Below the pieces are notes generated by a model. That model made no database searches. It was given only the letters and a program-made list of their open reading frames with translations, and was not told the DNA's origin. This document shows positions 35,292-43,807 of a stretch of 64,000 nt of DNA, in pieces. Every line of letters begins with the position of its first letter. Positions within the stretch are counted from its first letter, which is position 1. The position numbers and the translations under genes are program-made. Source of the DNA: Methyloligella sp. (GTDB lineage: Bacteria > Pseudomonadota > Alphaproteobacteria > Rhizobiales > HXMU1428-3); the NCBI GenBank assembly GCA_021604645.1, contig BQJJ01000001.1:62001-126000 (forward strand), written 5' to 3'.

Positions 35292-36716
35292 ATGCGTTAC
35301 TTTCCCATTTATTATGATATGCAAAACACAAGCGTTGCCATCATCGGTGGCGGGGAAGAAGCGGCGCAAAAATTAAGATTGCTGAAGAAAACACCCGCTG
35401 AAATCACAGTGTTTGCGACAAGCCTCAATGCAGAGTTAGAAGATAGTTATAAAAACAATCTTATTAAGTGGCAAAGAGAAGAACCAACCGAAGAAAACTT
35501 AGAGCCATTCAGCCTGATCTATGCGGCATCGGATGAAGACGAAAATGAAACAATTGCACAAATTGCATATCGTCTGAAAACACCGTTAAATGTGGTCGAT
35601 GCACCTGACCTTTGTAATTTCATCACCCCGGCCATTGTAGACCGAGCTCCAATCACTGTTGCCATTGGTTCTGAAGGAACGGCACCAGTCCTGGCTCGGA
35701 TGATAAAAACAAAAATTGAAGCGCTTCTTTCAACAGACATCGGCAATATAGCAAAAAAAGCACAAAGCCTTCGGCACTTGGTTGCTAAAAAATACACCAG
35801 TTTCGAACAACGTAGAAATTTTTGGGATCATTTATTCAAGGATGTATTTGCGGGCGCAACCTCAGCGACAATTTATCAAAACGCATTGGATGATTTAAGC
35901 CAGAAGTGTGAAACAACTGATACAACAAAACTAGACGCACCTAAAGAAACCTCAAAAGGTTTTGTCTCTTTAGTTGGCGCTGGGCCAGGCCCAAGTGATC
36001 TCCTCACCTTTAGAGCCGCAAGAGCATTGCAGTCAGCAGATGTTGTTATATATGACCGGTTAATAGACCTAACAGTCCTTGAAATCATAAGACGTGATGC
36101 AAGACGTATATTTGTTGGTAAAACACCAGGCGAGAAATGTACCTCTCAAGACGAAATAAACAAACACATCTTAAATGAGGCCAATAAAGGCTTAAGAGTT
36201 GTCAGGTTGAAATGCGGTGATCCATTAATTTTCGGTAGAGCTGGAGAAGAGATGGACGCTATGAAGGAAGCCGACATAGAATTTGAAATCATCCCTGGTA
36301 TAACCGCGGCAAATGCCTGCGCAGCAGAAGCAAACTTACCGCTCACCATCCGAAAAGATACCCGTGCATTAATTTATTTGACCGGGCACAGCGCAGAAGG
36401 GCTAACTCCTTACAAATGGGCCTCCTTTGCTACAAAAGGAGTGATGCTTGTTCTTTATATGGGCGTAAAAATGGCTCCCAAAATACAGGCGAATTTATTG
36501 GCAGTTGGGGCAAGTCCAAAATCTAAAATTTCAATCATTGAAAATGGATGCAAGGAAGGTAGCCGAACGTTCACAAGTACGCTTGGAAGGCTAAGCCAGG
36601 AAATCAAACATAATAGCATCTCAAACCCGGCAATCATCCTGATTTCTGTTGAGCGACAAATGGTATCAATTGATGAAAATAGAAGAGAAGTAATCAATGT
36701 AAATGAAGCTGATTAA
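35292..36716 (+). CDS. cysG: Siroheme synthase (multifunctional CysG)
   Basis: 474 residues from the ATG at 35292, 25 bases after nasA; the frame extends upstream into nasA. The N-terminal half (about 1-210) is the precorrin-2 dehydrogenase/ferrochelatase module, with AIIGGGEEAAQKLRLL. The C-terminal half (about 225-465) is uroporphyrinogen-III methyltransferase, with VSLVGAGPGPSDLLTFRAA, YDRL and VRLKCGDPLIFGRAGEE. It makes siroheme for NirB. It is the last gene of the nitrate-assimilation operon. Confidence 0.95.
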   Translation: MRYFPIYYDMQNTSVAIIGGGEEAAQKLRLLKKTPAEITVFATSLNAELEDSYKNNLIKWQREEPTEENLEPFSLIYAASDEDENETIAQIAYRLKTPLNVVDAPDLCNFITPAIVDRAPITVAIGSEGTAPVLARMIKTKIEALLSTDIGNIAKKAQSLRHLVAKKYTSFEQRRNFWDHLFKDVFAGATSATIYQNALDDLSQKCETTDTTKLDAPKETSKGFVSLVGAGPGPSDLLTFRAARALQSADVVIYDRLIDLTVLEIIRRDARRIFVGKTPGEKCTSQDEINKHILNEANKGLRVVRLKCGDPLIFGRAGEEMDAMKEADIEFEIIPGITAANACAAEANLPLTIRKDTRALIYLTGHSAEGLTPYKWASFATKGVMLVLYMGVKMAPKIQANLLAVGASPKSKISIIENGCKEGSRTFTSTLGRLSQEIKHNSISNPAIILISVERQMVSIDENRREVINVNEAD

Positions 36717-36810
36717 GCTTCGAAATCATTAAAAATTCAATTATAATAGTTAGTTAGGTTGGATGTTTTTTACTAGAAAATGCTTGGCTTTTTTGGTTCA
36801 ACCCAGCTTA

Positions 36811-36862
36811 TTAAAATAAAAAAACCCGCTCATTCAAAAGGGAAGGAAATGAATGAACGGGT
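36811..36862 (-). terminator. Terminator of the nrtABD operon
   Basis: ACCCGCTCATTCA (36824-36836) pairs with TGAATGAACGGGT (36850-36862) with one mismatch. On the minus strand the stem is followed by TTTTTTTATTTTA. It sits between the convergent cysG and nrtD genes and may serve both. Confidence 0.85.
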
Positions 36863-36877
36863 AAATGAAAGGTAAGT

Positions 36878-37798
36878 TTAAGCAGCCTTTCCAGAATTAT
36901 CAAGGGGGGCAAGCTGTGTCACATTGTCTACCGAATTTTCCTCCTCTGTCACAGCCGCTTCTTCAGCTTCAGTGAGCTTTTTTTCAGGCATCTCCTCACT
37001 CTTTTCAGACAGTGGATTGGCTTGACGTTCATAGAGGAAACTGAGAACTTCTTGGCGATAATGATTGTAAGTTGGATTATTCGCAAGGCGCACACGATTA
37101 CGTGGACGTGGCAGGTCAATTTCAAGAACTTGCCCAATGTCAGCTGCTGGCCCATTGCTCATCATAATAATTTTATCAGAGAGCAAAACAGCTTCATCAA
37201 CATCATGAGTGATCATTACAATAGTATTATTCAGCTTTTCCTGAATATCCATAAGGCTCTCTTGCATATGAGAACGTGTTAACGCATCAAGCGCACCAAA
37301 TGGCTCATCCATTAAAAGAACCTTCGGCTCCATAGCAAGGGCGCGGGCAATACCAACACGTTGTTTCATACCACCAGAAATTTCTGAAGGTAATTTATCA
37401 AGAGCATGGTCCATATGAACAAGGTTGAGGTTATGTAAAATCCATTCATGCATTTCTTTTTTGGTTTTCTTACCCTTGAAAACCCGTCGAACAGCAATCG
37501 CCACATTTTCATAAACAGAGAGCCACGGCATTAAAGAATGGTTTTGAAAAACAACAGCGCGTTCAGGCCCAGGCCCATTAATCTGTTTGTTTTCTAGAAC
37601 AATACCACCCTGGCTGGCTTCCAAAAGCCCTGCAATGATATTGAGAACAGTTGATTTCCCGCAGCCAGAATGACCAATGATGGAAATATACTCACCTTTA
37701 TTGATGACAAAGTTAACATCGTCCAGGGCGCAGAATTCGCCCGTAGGTGTTGGGAAATTCATAGTGACATGATCAATATGTAAATAGGGAGAGTTCAT
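36878..37798 (-). CDS. nrtD: Nitrate ABC transporter ATPase, NrtD-like
   Basis: 306 residues. Walker A GHSGCGKST (about 39-47), signature EISGGMKQRVGIARALAMEP and Walker B VLLMDEPFGALDAL identify a nitrate/taurine-type importer ATPase. The core ends near residue 255. The last 50 or so residues are an acidic glutamate-rich tail. It is shorter than NrtC, which carries a fused binding domain, so NrtD/NasD is the better name. It imports nitrate for the convergent nasA/nirBD genes. Confidence 0.92.
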   Translation of the reverse strand: MNSPYLHIDHVTMNFPTPTGEFCALDDVNFVINKGEYISIIGHSGCGKSTVLNIIAGLLEASQGGIVLENKQINGPGPERAVVFQNHSLMPWLSVYENVAIAVRRVFKGKKTKKEMHEWILHNLNLVHMDHALDKLPSEISGGMKQRVGIARALAMEPKVLLMDEPFGALDALTRSHMQESLMDIQEKLNNTIVMITHDVDEAVLLSDKIIMMSNGPAADIGQVLEIDLPRPRNRVRLANNPTYNHYRQEVLSFLYERQANPLSEKSEEMPEKKLTEAEEAAVTEEENSVDNVTQLAPLDNSGKAA

Positions 37799-37830
37799 TA
37801 TTAAATCTCTTTCAAATGTTAAATCTGTAA

Positions 37831-38805
37831 TTAACGAAGGACTGCAGTTTTATCCCAAGAGATAAAACGTTGTAGAGTAAGCATCAGATAATCAAGGACA
37901 AAACCGATTATACCGATTGCCAAAACAGCCACCATGATGCGCCCTAATGAATTAGAGCTGCCATTTTGAAATTCATCCCAAACAAATTTGCCTAGGCCAG
38001 GATTTTGAGCCAGCATTTCAGCCGCAATCAACACCATCCAGCCAATGCCAATGGAGAGGCGCAAACCTGTGAAGATCATAGGAATTGCTGAAGGGAGAAC
38101 AATCTTCCATACCTTTGTGAAGCTTGAAAGCTGCAGCACTTTGGAAACATTAATGAGATCTTTATCAACACTGGCAACCCCCACAGCTGTATTAATCAAT
38201 GTTGGCCACATGCAACAAAGCGTAACTGTCAAAGCTGAAATGATAAATGATTTAGAAAAAGTCGGATCATTTGATACATAAACCGCACTGACAATAATCG
38301 TGACAATCGGCAGCCATGCCAGCGGAGAAATCGGTTTGAAAATTTGAATAATCGGGTTGATAGCTGTGTAAAAATTTTGCGACAGACCAGAGATAATTCC
38401 AATCGGTACAGCTATAATTGTTGCGATCAAAAAGCCCGTAAATACAGTAACAAGGCTGGTTAAAATCTGATCAAAGAAAGTTGGTTTGCCCGTGTAATTT
38501 CTAATTTTAACTTTGGCGTTTGGATTCTTTGCCAGTTTTTTGGCATTTCGTTTTTCCTGGCGCTCATAAAAGGCATCAGCCTTAGTTCGTTCTTCAGCGT
38601 GCTCAGTGATCAAATTGCCAAATTGTTTACTCACTTCAATTGGCCCAGGTACAAGACCAAGAGAGGTTTTAATCTGAGAGGCACTGAGCTCCCAAGCAAA
38701 TAAAAATAACATCATCGCTGAGAGGGGGATCATCAGCTGCTTGAAACTTTCTTGAAAGTTTATTTTAGAGCCTTGTTGTGTAAAGGGTATGGAGAGAAGA
38801 GCCAT
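37831..38805 (-). CDS. nrtB: Nitrate ABC transporter permease, NrtB-like
   Basis: 324 residues with about six membrane segments. The EAA-type loop is IVLPSAIPMIFTGLRLSIGIGWMVLIAAEML (about 220-250). A lysine- and arginine-rich stretch with ERQEKRNAKKLAKNPNAKVK (about 84-103) follows the first helix. It joins NrtD to import nitrate delivered by NrtA. It lies 104 bp after nrtA, behind a strong stem-loop, and 32 bp before nrtD. Confidence 0.93.
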   Translation of the reverse strand: MALLSIPFTQQGSKINFQESFKQLMIPLSAMMLFLFAWELSASQIKTSLGLVPGPIEVSKQFGNLITEHAEERTKADAFYERQEKRNAKKLAKNPNAKVKIRNYTGKPTFFDQILTSLVTVFTGFLIATIIAVPIGIISGLSQNFYTAINPIIQIFKPISPLAWLPIVTIIVSAVYVSNDPTFSKSFIISALTVTLCCMWPTLINTAVGVASVDKDLINVSKVLQLSSFTKVWKIVLPSAIPMIFTGLRLSIGIGWMVLIAAEMLAQNPGLGKFVWDEFQNGSSNSLGRIMVAVLAIGIIGFVLDYLMLTLQRFISWDKTAVLR

Positions 38806-38867
38806 TTAAGTTTTCCATTTTGTTTCGCAATTTTGCAAAGATAAAAAAACGTAAAAAATTAGGTGTC

Positions 38868-38894
38868 TCCTGGCCATAGAGATTATGGCCAGGA
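38868..38894 (-). promoter_or_regulatory. Stem-loop between nrtA and nrtB
   Basis: TCCTGGCCATA (38868-38878) and TATGGCCAGGA (38884-38894) form a perfect 11-bp stem with a 5-base loop. On the minus strand an AATTTTTTACG follows, so partial termination is likely. It should leave the binding-protein message in excess over the permease. Confidence 0.8.
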
Positions 38895-38909
38895 GAAGGA
38901 GGTAATGGG

Positions 38910-40313
38910 TTATTTAGCCATTACCTTACCCCCCGTGACGGTTTCCTTTTCCTTCAAGCCAATTTTAAATTGCTTGAGATAATCATTAGGTTTGCGGCCA
39001 TCAAATGTGATTTCATCAATGAATTCTGATTGAGGCTTCTTGTAACCATCAGTCCCAGTTGGGATCTCTTCAGCTTTGATTTTACCTTCCTTAATCAGTA
39101 GGTTAGCTGCTTTCAGATAAAGGTCAGGCTTATAAACCTTTTTGGCAATTTCATCATACCAGCTATCAGGCTTATGATCTGTGATCTGTCCCCAGCGACG
39201 CATTTGAGATAAATACCAAACGGCATCTGAGTAATATGGATAAGTCGCGAAATAACGATAAAATACGTTAAAGTCAGGAACGTCGCGCTTGTCACCTTTT
39301 TCATATTCAAAGGTACCTGTCATAGAGTTCGCAATAACAGCTTCATCCGCGCCAACATAAGCTGGTTTTGACAAGATTTTCACAGCTTCAACGCGGTTCG
39401 CATTATTGTTTTCATCCAACCATTTAGCGGCACGAATGAGAGCTTTAACCAAAGCGGTCGTTGTGTTTGGGTATTTCTTGGCAAAGTCAGCTCTGATACC
39501 AAAGACCTTTTCCGGATTGTTCTTCCAAATTTCATAGTCAGTGATAACCGGCACACCAATCCCTTTAAACACAGCTTGTTGGTTCCAAGGCTCACCAACG
39601 CAATAGCCATAAATTGTTCCAGCTTCCATTGTTGCAGGCATCTGTGGGGGAGGGGTTACAGAAAGAAATGCATCAGCTAGAATTTGACCACTAGTGTCGG
39701 TTTTAGAGTAATAGCCCGGGTGAATTCCGCCAGCAGCAAGCCAATATCTTAGCTCATAATTGTGGGTCGATACCGGGAAAACCATACCCATTTTAAAAGG
39801 CTTGCCATCAGCTTTATATTTATCAACCACAGGTTTTAAATAGTCAGCCTTAATAGGATGAACTGGTTTGCCATCTTTGTGAGGAATATGCTTTTTCATC
39901 TCAGCCCAAACAGAGTTTGATACCGTGATGCCATTGCCGTTTAAGTCCATTGAGAATGGTGTAATAATATGAGCTTTGGTGCCAAACCCAATGGTTGCAG
40001 CTAGTGGTTGCCCTGCAAGCATATGAGCGCCGTCTAATTGACCGTCAATCACACGGTCGAGCAGAACTTTCCAGTTCGCTTGAGGCTCGAGAGTAACGAA
40101 TAAACCTTCATCTTCAAAGAAGCCTTTTTCATACGCAATCGCGAGCGGTGCCATATCGGTTAGCTTAATGAAGCCAAATTTAAGCTCATCTTTTTCTAGT
40201 TCGAGTTCCTCTGCATGAAGGCCTGAGAGTGAAAGAGAAGTCACAGTTAAAGCGGCGGTCAACCCAATCGTCGTTCGCTTAATAACCTTTTTTATCAACT
40301 CAGAAAATTTCAT
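38910..40313 (-). CDS. nrtA: Nitrate-binding protein, NrtA-like
   Basis: 467 residues with an N-terminal signal segment (about residues 1-31, ending in SGLHA). The mature part reads [28 protein letters not shown], the standard opening of NrtA/NasF binding proteins. The region [20 protein letters not shown] (near 243) matches nitrate-binding NrtA and CmpA. It captures nitrate or nitrite in the periplasm. It is first in the nrtABD operon, preceded by a long leader with inverted repeats and a sigma54-like element. Confidence 0.94.
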   Translation of the reverse strand: MKFSELIKKVIKRTTIGLTAALTVTSLSLSGLHAEELELEKDELKFGFIKLTDMAPLAIAYEKGFFEDEGLFVTLEPQANWKVLLDRVIDGQLDGAHMLAGQPLAATIGFGTKAHIITPFSMDLNGNGITVSNSVWAEMKKHIPHKDGKPVHPIKADYLKPVVDKYKADGKPFKMGMVFPVSTHNYELRYWLAAGGIHPGYYSKTDTSGQILADAFLSVTPPPQMPATMEAGTIYGYCVGEPWNQQAVFKGIGVPVITDYEIWKNNPEKVFGIRADFAKKYPNTTTALVKALIRAAKWLDENNNANRVEAVKILSKPAYVGADEAVIANSMTGTFEYEKGDKRDVPDFNVFYRYFATYPYYSDAVWYLSQMRRWGQITDHKPDSWYDEIAKKVYKPDLYLKAANLLIKEGKIKAEEIPTGTDGYKKPQSEFIDEITFDGRKPNDYLKQFKIGLKEKETVTGGKVMAK

Positions 40314-40368
40314 AAAAATTGGTCCTTTTTAAAAAATATTTTTAGTCACCCTTGGTGATTTTCGATTA

Positions 40369-40429
40369 GAGCGAGGCAGCTAGCTAAAATAAAAAACTAC
40401 ATACATACTTAGCTTGGAGCAGCTCGCTC
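40369..40429 (-). promoter_or_regulatory. Inverted repeat in the nrtA leader
   Basis: GAGCGAG (40369-40375) is complementary to CTCGCTC (40423-40429). Inside it AGCTA (40378-40382) can pair with TAGCT (40410-40414). If the sigma54-like element upstream is right, this folds within the 5' leader of nrtA. The function is unknown; RNA-level control of nitrate genes is possible. Confidence 0.4.
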
Positions 40430-40447
40430 GATCACGTAGGTTGATAA

Positions 40448-40463
40448 TCAAGTTTTGTGCCAA
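40448..40463 (-). promoter_or_regulatory. Sigma54-like promoter for nrtABD
   Basis: Minus strand TTGGCACAAAACTTGA. The -24 half is perfect (TTGGCAC), spacing is right, and the -12 half reads TTGA instead of TTGC. The nirB operon has the same kind of deviation (TTGT). Predicted start is near 40437, about 125 bases before the start codon. Confidence 0.5.
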
Positions 40464-40526
40464 ACCAATAAAATATTAAAAAACAGTTACTTAGGGGGTG
40501 TGGGATGAATTTGCGCAGTCTAAAGG

Positions 40527-40551
40527 TGCATAAAATATACGCATTTATGCA
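40527..40551. promoter_or_regulatory. Palindrome upstream of the nrtA promoter
   Basis: TGCATAAA (40527-40534) and TTTATGCA (40544-40551) are perfect inverted repeats with a 9-base centre, about 65-90 bp upstream of the -24 element. The position suits an activator such as NtrC, though the bases differ from the classic TGCACC-N5-GGTGCA. The half-site TGCATAAA also occurs upstream of nirB near 29465. Confidence 0.4.
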
Positions 40552-40821
40552 TAGCGATTAATAAATGTGCAGGTGAGTTTGCTTAAGTTTTAATCAGTTG
40601 GATCTCGAAGGAAGGGCTCAAAGAAAATTGCTCAATATATTGGCAGGCTTAGGTGAAAAAAGTGAGAAGGGAAGGTAATAAAGAGTTAAAATTGAGAAGC
40701 AAAAGCTTGAGAAAACAAAGAAATCATGATTAATCAAACTTGAAAATGATTGAATAAAAATTTCAATCTAAATGAGTTGAAAAATTGAATCACTGCCTAA
40801 AAAAAAGATAGAGGACTGTTG

Positions 40822-41235
40822 ATGCTAAGAAAAATTTTATTGGTCCTGGGTTTTATATTACCTCTATCTGCCTGTCTTTCAGGCAAGGAAACAGGGGTGC
40901 AAATAAAAAGCCCAGCTACCAATGATAAGACACAATTTATCATCTTAACTGAGGGCCAGGAGCGCCTCTATCAAGAGGCTGTTCAGTCCATTCTACCCAA
41001 TAAGTCACCAATAAAATTCATTTCAGTAAAGACATTGAAATTCGAAACTCAAGATGGTTACCATACATGCGGCTACGCAACTTATAAAAATGAAGCCGGA
41101 CAAAATAGTGAAACACCTTTTTACGTCGAGCTGCGCAAAACCGATGAGAAATATGGGGTTCATCGCGGTCAAGTTGGCACGGACGATGGCAAGAAAGCAA
41201 AGGTGAAATTTGTTTGTCGTCATCACAAAATATAA
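40822..41235 (+). CDS. Small predicted lipoprotein, unknown function
   Basis: 137 residues from the ATG at 40822 with GAGGA six bases upstream; a TTG just before it also keeps the frame. A short signal sequence ends in the lipobox LSAC (cysteine near residue 18), so the protein should be a lipid-anchored envelope protein. The rest has a cysteine in GYHTCGYATYKNEAG and another near the end (KFVCRHHK). I recognise no domain. It stands alone between the nitrate transporter and a GST gene. Confidence 0.7.
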   Translation: MLRKILLVLGFILPLSACLSGKETGVQIKSPATNDKTQFIILTEGQERLYQEAVQSILPNKSPIKFISVKTLKFETQDGYHTCGYATYKNEAGQNSETPFYVELRKTDEKYGVHRGQVGTDDGKKAKVKFVCRHHKI

Positions 41236-41296
41236 AAAAGGACCGTGATTAAATCGCTTAAAGGAAGATAGTCCAATAAACAAAAAATCACGGTCC
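41233..41296 (-). terminator. Terminator of the GST/nitronate monooxygenase operon
   Basis: GGACCGTGATT (41240-41250) and AATCACGGTCC (41286-41296) are perfect 11-base complements around a 35-base loop. On the minus strand TTTTTTATATTTT follows. It lies between the convergent lipoprotein and GST genes. Confidence 0.75.
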
Positions 41297-41322
41297 AGGG
41301 AGCAACGGGGCAAATCTAATAA

Positions 41323-41940
41323 TTAAGCAGTGGCTTTATAGTCCACCTCTTCTACTTGGAGTGCTTTTTGAAAAGAAGGACGGCTACTAATGTTGGTGAT
41401 CATCTTCTTAACATTGTCACCAAGTTGAATTTCCATCGGGAAAAACGAACCCCAATTGGCGTATGTTGTCAGCAGAAAATCAGCTGGTGTCGGTTTATCG
41501 CCTGCCACATAATCTGAAGTTTTCAAATGCTCATCAATAGACTTCCACAAGCCTTCAATGACCTTTGCTTGCTTGTTTAAAAGGGAAAGTTTGAGATCTT
41601 CATCTTCTATATTTTTAGCAATAAAAAATAACTTAGAATAAGCCACATGAATTGTCGCATTTGCAATCATTAGCCATTCAATAACTTTTGTACGCGCTTC
41701 ACCAGTTTGAGGAAGCATGTCGCTATTATGCTTTTCAAGAATGTGCAGAATGATAGCAGCGCCTTCTCGAATAATCAGCCCATCATCATCAAGAACAGGC
41801 ACCGTTTTAGGAGGACTGAGGGTTTCAAAGTTAGGTGTATCGGCCGCTTTGATAAGCTCAACAGGTAAGTTCAGTTCATTTAAAACTGCATGAACGCCCA
41901 TAGAACAAGCTCCAGGGGAATAATATAATTTGTAAGTCAT
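41323..41940 (-). CDS. Glutathione S-transferase family protein
   Basis: 205 residues. The thioredoxin-like N-terminal domain begins KLYYSPGACSMGVHAVLNE, as in beta-class bacterial GSTs, with the cysteine at position 12. The cis-proline and glutathione-binding region reads TVPVLDDDGLIIREGAAIILHI (about 47-68). A helical C-terminal domain includes DKPTPADFLLTTY. It conjugates or reduces electrophiles with glutathione. It follows the nitronate monooxygenase gene in the same direction, 37 bp away, so the pair likely responds together to nitro compounds or electrophiles. Confidence 0.9.
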   Translation of the reverse strand: MTYKLYYSPGACSMGVHAVLNELNLPVELIKAADTPNFETLSPPKTVPVLDDDGLIIREGAAIILHILEKHNSDMLPQTGEARTKVIEWLMIANATIHVAYSKLFFIAKNIEDEDLKLSLLNKQAKVIEGLWKSIDEHLKTSDYVAGDKPTPADFLLTTYANWGSFFPMEIQLGDNVKKMITNISSRPSFQKALQVEEVDYKATA

Positions 41941-41977
41941 GATTTTTCCTAATGGTTAAAGTGAGAGGTAAGGGACG

Positions 41978-43042
41978 TTAATTAGATAGATCAGTGATCA
42001 GTTGATCCATCAGGTCAAAAGCCGAACGGTGCTTTAGCAAGCCGGTACCTTGTCCAGCATAGTGAGAGGTGAATTTCATAGTGGATGTCTTGGCAGCAGC
42101 CAGTTTAAGAGGGCTTGCAAAAAAACTTTGGATGGGAAATGGCAAGGGCAGCTCAGGACAGTTTTCACACTGTAAAATAAATTCATTCGGAATGAAGCGA
42201 GCAAGCCGACCAGTAAAGCTGCGGCTAAGAACTGTGTTCTCAGCTTTGTTATTAAATAGAGATTGTCGGTGCAGGTTACTCGTCCCGCTTTCAGTGCATG
42301 CAAGAAAAGCAGTGCCAAGTTGAGCAGCTTGGGCACCCAAAGCAAGAGCTGCTTTTATCCCCCTTGCATCAGAAATGCTACCAGCTGCAATCACTGGCTG
42401 TGGCACCGCGTCAACCACTTGCGGCACAAGGGCAAGAGTGCCAATAAGCGATTGTTCAGCTGGTTTTTGAAACGCAACCCGGTGCCCACCAGCCTCAAAA
42501 CCTGTTGCTAAAATAATATCGACGCCCGCATCAGAGAGAGCTACAGCCTCATCAACAGTAGTAGCTGCTCCAATAGTGAGAATTTTTCTCTTCTTGCACT
42601 CTTTCAATATTGCTTCATCAGGCACGCCAAAGACGAAACTAAAAACAGGGGGTGACATCTCGATAAGTGCCTCTACCTGGTCTTCAAAATTTTCATAAAA
42701 CGTTTCAGGATAAACTGGGTAATCAATTTTGAGTTCGTCGTAAAAAGGTTTGAAAGGCTCTAGATACGCTTCAAATTGAGTTTCACTAATCGTAGCAAAG
42801 CCATCATCATAATTTGAAACCCAGAGATTAATGGCAAAGGGTTGGGCCGTAACGTTTCGTATATTTTTGATGAGTTTCTTTATCTCTTCGGGGGGAAGAA
42901 TATGAGCGCCATATGAACCAAGGCCACCTGCATTCGATACCGCAGAAACAAGATCAATCGTAGAAAGGTTACCACCAAAGGGGCCCTGTATGATTGGGTG
43001 CTTAATATTAAGGAGAGTTGTTAAACGGTTTGGTTGAAACAT
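41978..43042 (-). CDS. Nitronate monooxygenase (2-nitropropane dioxygenase family)
   Basis: 354 residues of the FMN-dependent NMO TIM-barrel family. It opens with IKHPIIQGPFGGNLSTIDLVSAVSNAGGLGSYGA. A glycine-rich FMN phosphate region reads DIILATGFEAGGHRVAF (about 180-196), and the catalytic-type histidine is the one in GGHR. Further on are VIAAGSISDARGIKAALALGAQAAQLGTAFL and a C-terminal tail. It oxidises alkyl nitronates to carbonyl compounds and nitrite; some relatives have other roles. Divergent from an HxlR regulator gene. Confidence 0.9.
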   Translation of the reverse strand: MFQPNRLTTLLNIKHPIIQGPFGGNLSTIDLVSAVSNAGGLGSYGAHILPPEEIKKLIKNIRNVTAQPFAINLWVSNYDDGFATISETQFEAYLEPFKPFYDELKIDYPVYPETFYENFEDQVEALIEMSPPVFSFVFGVPDEAILKECKKRKILTIGAATTVDEAVALSDAGVDIILATGFEAGGHRVAFQKPAEQSLIGTLALVPQVVDAVPQPVIAAGSISDARGIKAALALGAQAAQLGTAFLACTESGTSNLHRQSLFNNKAENTVLSRSFTGRLARFIPNEFILQCENCPELPLPFPIQSFFASPLKLAAAKTSTMKFTSHYAGQGTGLLKHRSAFDLMDQLITDLSN

Positions 43043-43205
43043 TCAAATTTACCCTAAAGAGAGACTCAAAAGAACGCTTTTTTAAACAAAAACGAACATT
43101 TAAGTGTTTTCTAATGTATCTTTAGGGTAATATAGATATGTAGTAACTATTGTATAGTAGGTATTTGACTGAAACTGGATTTTGAACTAACCATCTAGTG
43201 CCCTA

Positions 43206-43221
43206 GTTACCATCTGGTAAC
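43206..43221. promoter_or_regulatory. Palindromic operator next to the HxlR gene
   Basis: GTTACCA-TC-TGGTAAC is a perfect 7-base inverted repeat. A partial copy, ACTA-ACCATC-TAGT, lies about 20 bp to its left. The region between the divergent nitronate monooxygenase and HxlR genes is the expected place for an HxlR operator. Confidence 0.55.
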
Positions 43222-43261
43222 CGCTAAATCGATTGATCAAAAAAAGGTTGTGAGGAATAAA

Positions 43262-43618
43262 ATGATAGTCCGAAGAAAAAATAAAGTTGCGCCCCCGCCC
43301 ATGAGTTGTCCCCTTTCTGCGTGCCTAAGTATTATCGGAGGACAATGGACACCAAATATTATTTGGTTCTTAAGTGAACAGCCAAGGCGCTTCAGTGAGT
43401 TAAAGGATGACATACAAGGGATTTCACCAAAGGTATTAACTACCAGATTAAGAAAGCTGGAAGCTGATGGAATTGTCCTAAGAACAGTTATGCCAACCTC
43501 TCCTCCAACAGTTGAATACGCACTAACGGAACTTGGAAAAGAATTGAAACCAGCGATAGAAGCGATCGTGAGGGTGGGCAAAAAACTCAAAGCTTTAAAA
43601 AATGAGACAGCTGAATAA
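43262..43618 (+). CDS. HxlR-family transcriptional regulator
   Basis: 118 residues from the ATG at 43262 with a GAGGA site; the frame also opens at a GTG at 43250. The family pattern is SCPLSACLSIIGGQWTPNIIWFL with the conserved cysteine, then RFSELKDDIQGISPKVLTTRLRKLE, the winged-helix recognition region, and ALTELGKEL. HxlR/YodB-type proteins often sense electrophiles or thiol stress through that cysteine. The divergent nitronate monooxygenase and GST genes are the probable targets, which fits such a signal. Confidence 0.93.
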   Translation: MIVRRKNKVAPPPMSCPLSACLSIIGGQWTPNIIWFLSEQPRRFSELKDDIQGISPKVLTTRLRKLEADGIVLRTVMPTSPPTVEYALTELGKELKPAIEAIVRVGKKLKALKNETAE

Positions 43619-43807
43619 GGCAAACTATTAAAAATAGTACTGCTAGGTCGCATTTTCTCCTTAAAAAAGTATAATAACCATAATGTAGTTCAAGTTTTTG
43701 TGAATTTATTGGCATGCTTTTAAATCAAATAGGGCCATGCCAAAAAGGCTAAACAACCGTTTGGTATTATTAAAAGCTACTATTTAGCGCTCCTATAAAG
43801 CGCATCG

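Larger units (their letters stand above)
40314..40818. other. Divergent regulatory region upstream of nrtA
   Basis: 505 bp with no supportable gene. It holds the nrtA leader with two inverted repeats (TCACC-CTT-GGTGA at 40346-40358 and the larger one at 40369-40429), a sigma54-like element (40448-40463), and the palindrome at 40527-40551. The right-hand 200 bp is AT-rich and must hold the promoter of the plus-strand lipoprotein gene; no clear -35/-10 pair stands out. Confidence 0.55.
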
